Source: an uncultured Sutterella sp. (GTDB lineage: Bacteria; Pseudomonadota; Gammaproteobacteria; Burkholderiales; Burkholderiaceae_F). Taken from it: 16,319 nt of DNA. The translations under genes were made by a program, and so were the position numbers. Of the stretch, positions 15,394 to 16,319 are shown piece by piece. Position 1 is the first letter of the stretch. Each line of letters opens with the position of its first letter. A model generated the notes under the pieces. The model did no database searches. It saw only the letters and a list, made by a program, of their open reading frames with translations, and had not been told where the DNA came from. The stretch is from contig USBS01000032.1 of the NCBI GenBank assembly GCA_900552915.1, positions 1 to 16,319 of the forward strand, written 5' to 3'.

Positions 15394-15793
15394 GTGTTTA
15401 GGCTCCGATCCTCACGCTAGACCGTTTGCGTTTTTGCGTCGTTTTGACGACACGAAATGTTTGGCGCAAACTTGATTCCGCTACAGGATTTTGGGTAAAT
15501 CCAAATCGCCCTCCTCCGTTCGAACTAGTTCTTCGTCTCGATTTCCATTAAACCGCATCGGCCGTCGGTACTAGTCCCTCGAGTTCAAACTTGTTTCCAA
15601 ACCAAGCCGTAAGTCGAAAAGTAATCCAGCGGTATGATAAAAAGTACTTTCGGCGTATAGGTTTTCCGAAATTGCCTCGATAGCATCCGAACAAAGCCGC
15701 AAAGGGCATATTCATGCATAAGGCACCCTTTGCGGTTTTCGGTCAGATTCAAAACAACTTGTGAATCGCCCCTTCACCGAAAGGAGAAAGCCT
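15394..15793. other. Non-coding 400-bp stretch upstream of the [NiFe] hydrogenase
   Basis: No credible gene is seen here. The stretch holds nested inverted repeats: GTTTGCG (15424-15430) with CGCAAAC (15465-15471) enclosing a GTCGT/ACGAC hairpin at 15438-15451. It also holds a perfect 10-bp palindrome GAACTAGTTC (15522-15531), a -10-like TATGAT (15633-15638), and a terminator-like hairpin near the hydrogenase start. It probably contains the hydrogenase promoter and leader, or a small RNA. Confidence 0.5.
15697..15739 (+). terminator. Terminator-like hairpin in the hydrogenase leader
   Basis: CCGCAAAGGG (15697-15706) and CCCTTTGCGG (15726-15735) make a perfect 10-bp stem around a 19-base loop, followed by TTTT. 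It ends 54 bases before the hydrogenase start codon. Since the upstream yciB-ppiC unit already has a strong terminator, this one would end a short RNA from the 15.4-15.7 kb region or attenuate hydrogenase transcription. Confidence 0.6.
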
Positions 15794-16319
15794 ATGTTTG
15801 AAACGCAATATGAAGCGTTGCGACGCCAGGGCATCAGCCGCAGAAGTTTTCTGCAGTTCTGCTCGCTTACGGCCGCCAGTCTCGGACTCGGAAGCGCCGG
15901 CGCTCAGGAAATCGCTCAGGCCATGAAGACCAAACCCCGCACGCCGGTGGTTTGGCTGCACGGTCTCGAATGCACCTGCTGCACGGAAGCCTTCATCCGA
16001 AGCTTCAACCCCATCGCCGCCAATATGGTGATGGATCTGATCAGCCTCGACTACGACGACACGATCATGGCTGCCGCGGGTCATCAGGCCGAAAGCGCCC
16101 TTGCCGACACGATCGAAAAGTACAAGGGCAACTACATCGTTGCCGTGGAAGGCAACATTCCGCTCGGCAACGACGGCGTGTTCTGCATCCCGGGCGGCGA
16201 AACGTTCCTCAATAAGATCAGGCACGTCTGCGCCAACGCCAAGGCCGTCATCGGCTGGGGGTCGTGCGCCGCCTGGGGGTGCGTTCAGGCCGCCAAGCCC
16301 AATCCCACGAAGTCCGTCC
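15794..16319 (+). CDS. [NiFe] hydrogenase small subunit, 5' part (runs off right edge)
   Basis: The first 175 residues of a periplasm-facing uptake hydrogenase small subunit are present; the full subunit is normally 320-380 residues. It carries the iron-sulfur clusters that pass electrons from the Ni-Fe site of the large subunit to a membrane cytochrome or electron carrier. A twin-arginine signal is clear (SRRSFLQF at residues 15-22, then a hydrophobic stretch), so the folded dimer is exported by Tat. The proximal 4Fe-4S ligands are visible: C60 and C63 in LECTCCTEAF, and C158 in GWGSCAAWG. The start at ATG 15794 has AAGGAG 7 bases upstream. Large subunit, cytochrome b and maturation genes would be expected to follow but lie beyond the window. 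It is probably a HyaA/HybO-type protein; which group cannot be settled from this part. Confidence 0.94.
   Translation, partial: MFETQYEALRRQGISRRSFLQFCSLTAASLGLGSAGAQEIAQAMKTKPRTPVVWLHGLECTCCTEAFIRSFNPIAANMVMDLISLDYDDTIMAAAGHQAESALADTIEKYKGNYIVAVEGNIPLGNDGVFCIPGGETFLNKIRHVCANAKAVIGWGSCAAWGCVQAAKPNPTKSV

Noticed and set aside
15463..15478. Sigma-54 promoter upstream of the hydrogenase (TGGCGC then TTGAT)
   Set aside because: The spacing and the -12 element do not match the GG/GC consensus.
1..16319. CRISPR array, insertion sequence, prophage or defence island
   Set aside because: No regularly spaced direct repeats, transposase, integrase, phage or recognised defence gene set is visible in any frame.

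Overview
The window reads as chromosomal DNA of a GC-moderate, Gram-negative anaerobe, most likely a gut betaproteobacterium of the Sutterellaceae type. This placement is inferred from gene content: yciB followed by a PpiC-type isomerase, a C-terminal aromatic autotransporter barrel, a Tat-exported [NiFe]-hydrogenase small subunit, and an aspartase. No 16S or 23S rRNA gene is present to confirm it.

Layout. 1-53 is the first codons of an unidentified minus-strand gene. 110-187 is a compact, highly structured element: a 12-bp hairpin followed by a three-way-junction fold. It directly abuts a tRNA-Ala(TGC) at 191-266. The tRNA is followed by about 180 bp resembling the 3' half of a 16S-23S spacer, but no 23S gene follows. 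Instead the sequence enters the C-terminal 40% of an aspartate ammonia-lyase (to 1066), so either the locus is rearranged or the assembly is chimeric here. 1178-3875 (minus) is a two-gene unit, a MerR regulator followed by a VIT + von Willebrand A protein. 4095-5453 (plus) encodes an AlbA_2 / HATPase_c_4 / winged-helix regulator-like protein. 5505-7834 (minus) is an autotransporter adhesin whose signal peptide and passenger lie in different frames because of a run of seven C residues just after the start codon. This is the classic arrangement of an ON/OFF phase-variable surface protein, here OFF. 8123-9553 (minus) is hydG, the radical-SAM maturase that makes the CO/CN ligands of the [FeFe]-hydrogenase H-cluster. 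A LysR-type regulator (9869-10795, plus) is divergent from it, with two identical-format LysR boxes 21 bp apart between them. 10875-13589 (minus) is a secreted two-domain M16 zinc peptidase. 13860-15326 (plus) is yciB followed by a periplasmic parvulin. After about 400 bp of non-coding, structured DNA, a [NiFe]-hydrogenase small subunit starts at 15794 and runs off the right edge.

How the genes fit together. Hydrogen metabolism appears twice: the [FeFe] maturase hydG with a probable dedicated LysR regulator, and an uptake-type [NiFe] hydrogenase. The remaining genes concern envelope and surface biology (autotransporter, M16 peptidase, parvulin, YciB) or are small regulatory modules (MerR-VIT/VWA, AlbA_2 protein).

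The most notable observations are the homopolymer switch in the autotransporter, the paired LysR operators beside hydG, terminator-like hairpins inside the leaders of hydG and the [NiFe] hydrogenase, the structured element beside tRNA-Ala, and the broken tRNA/spacer/aspA junction.
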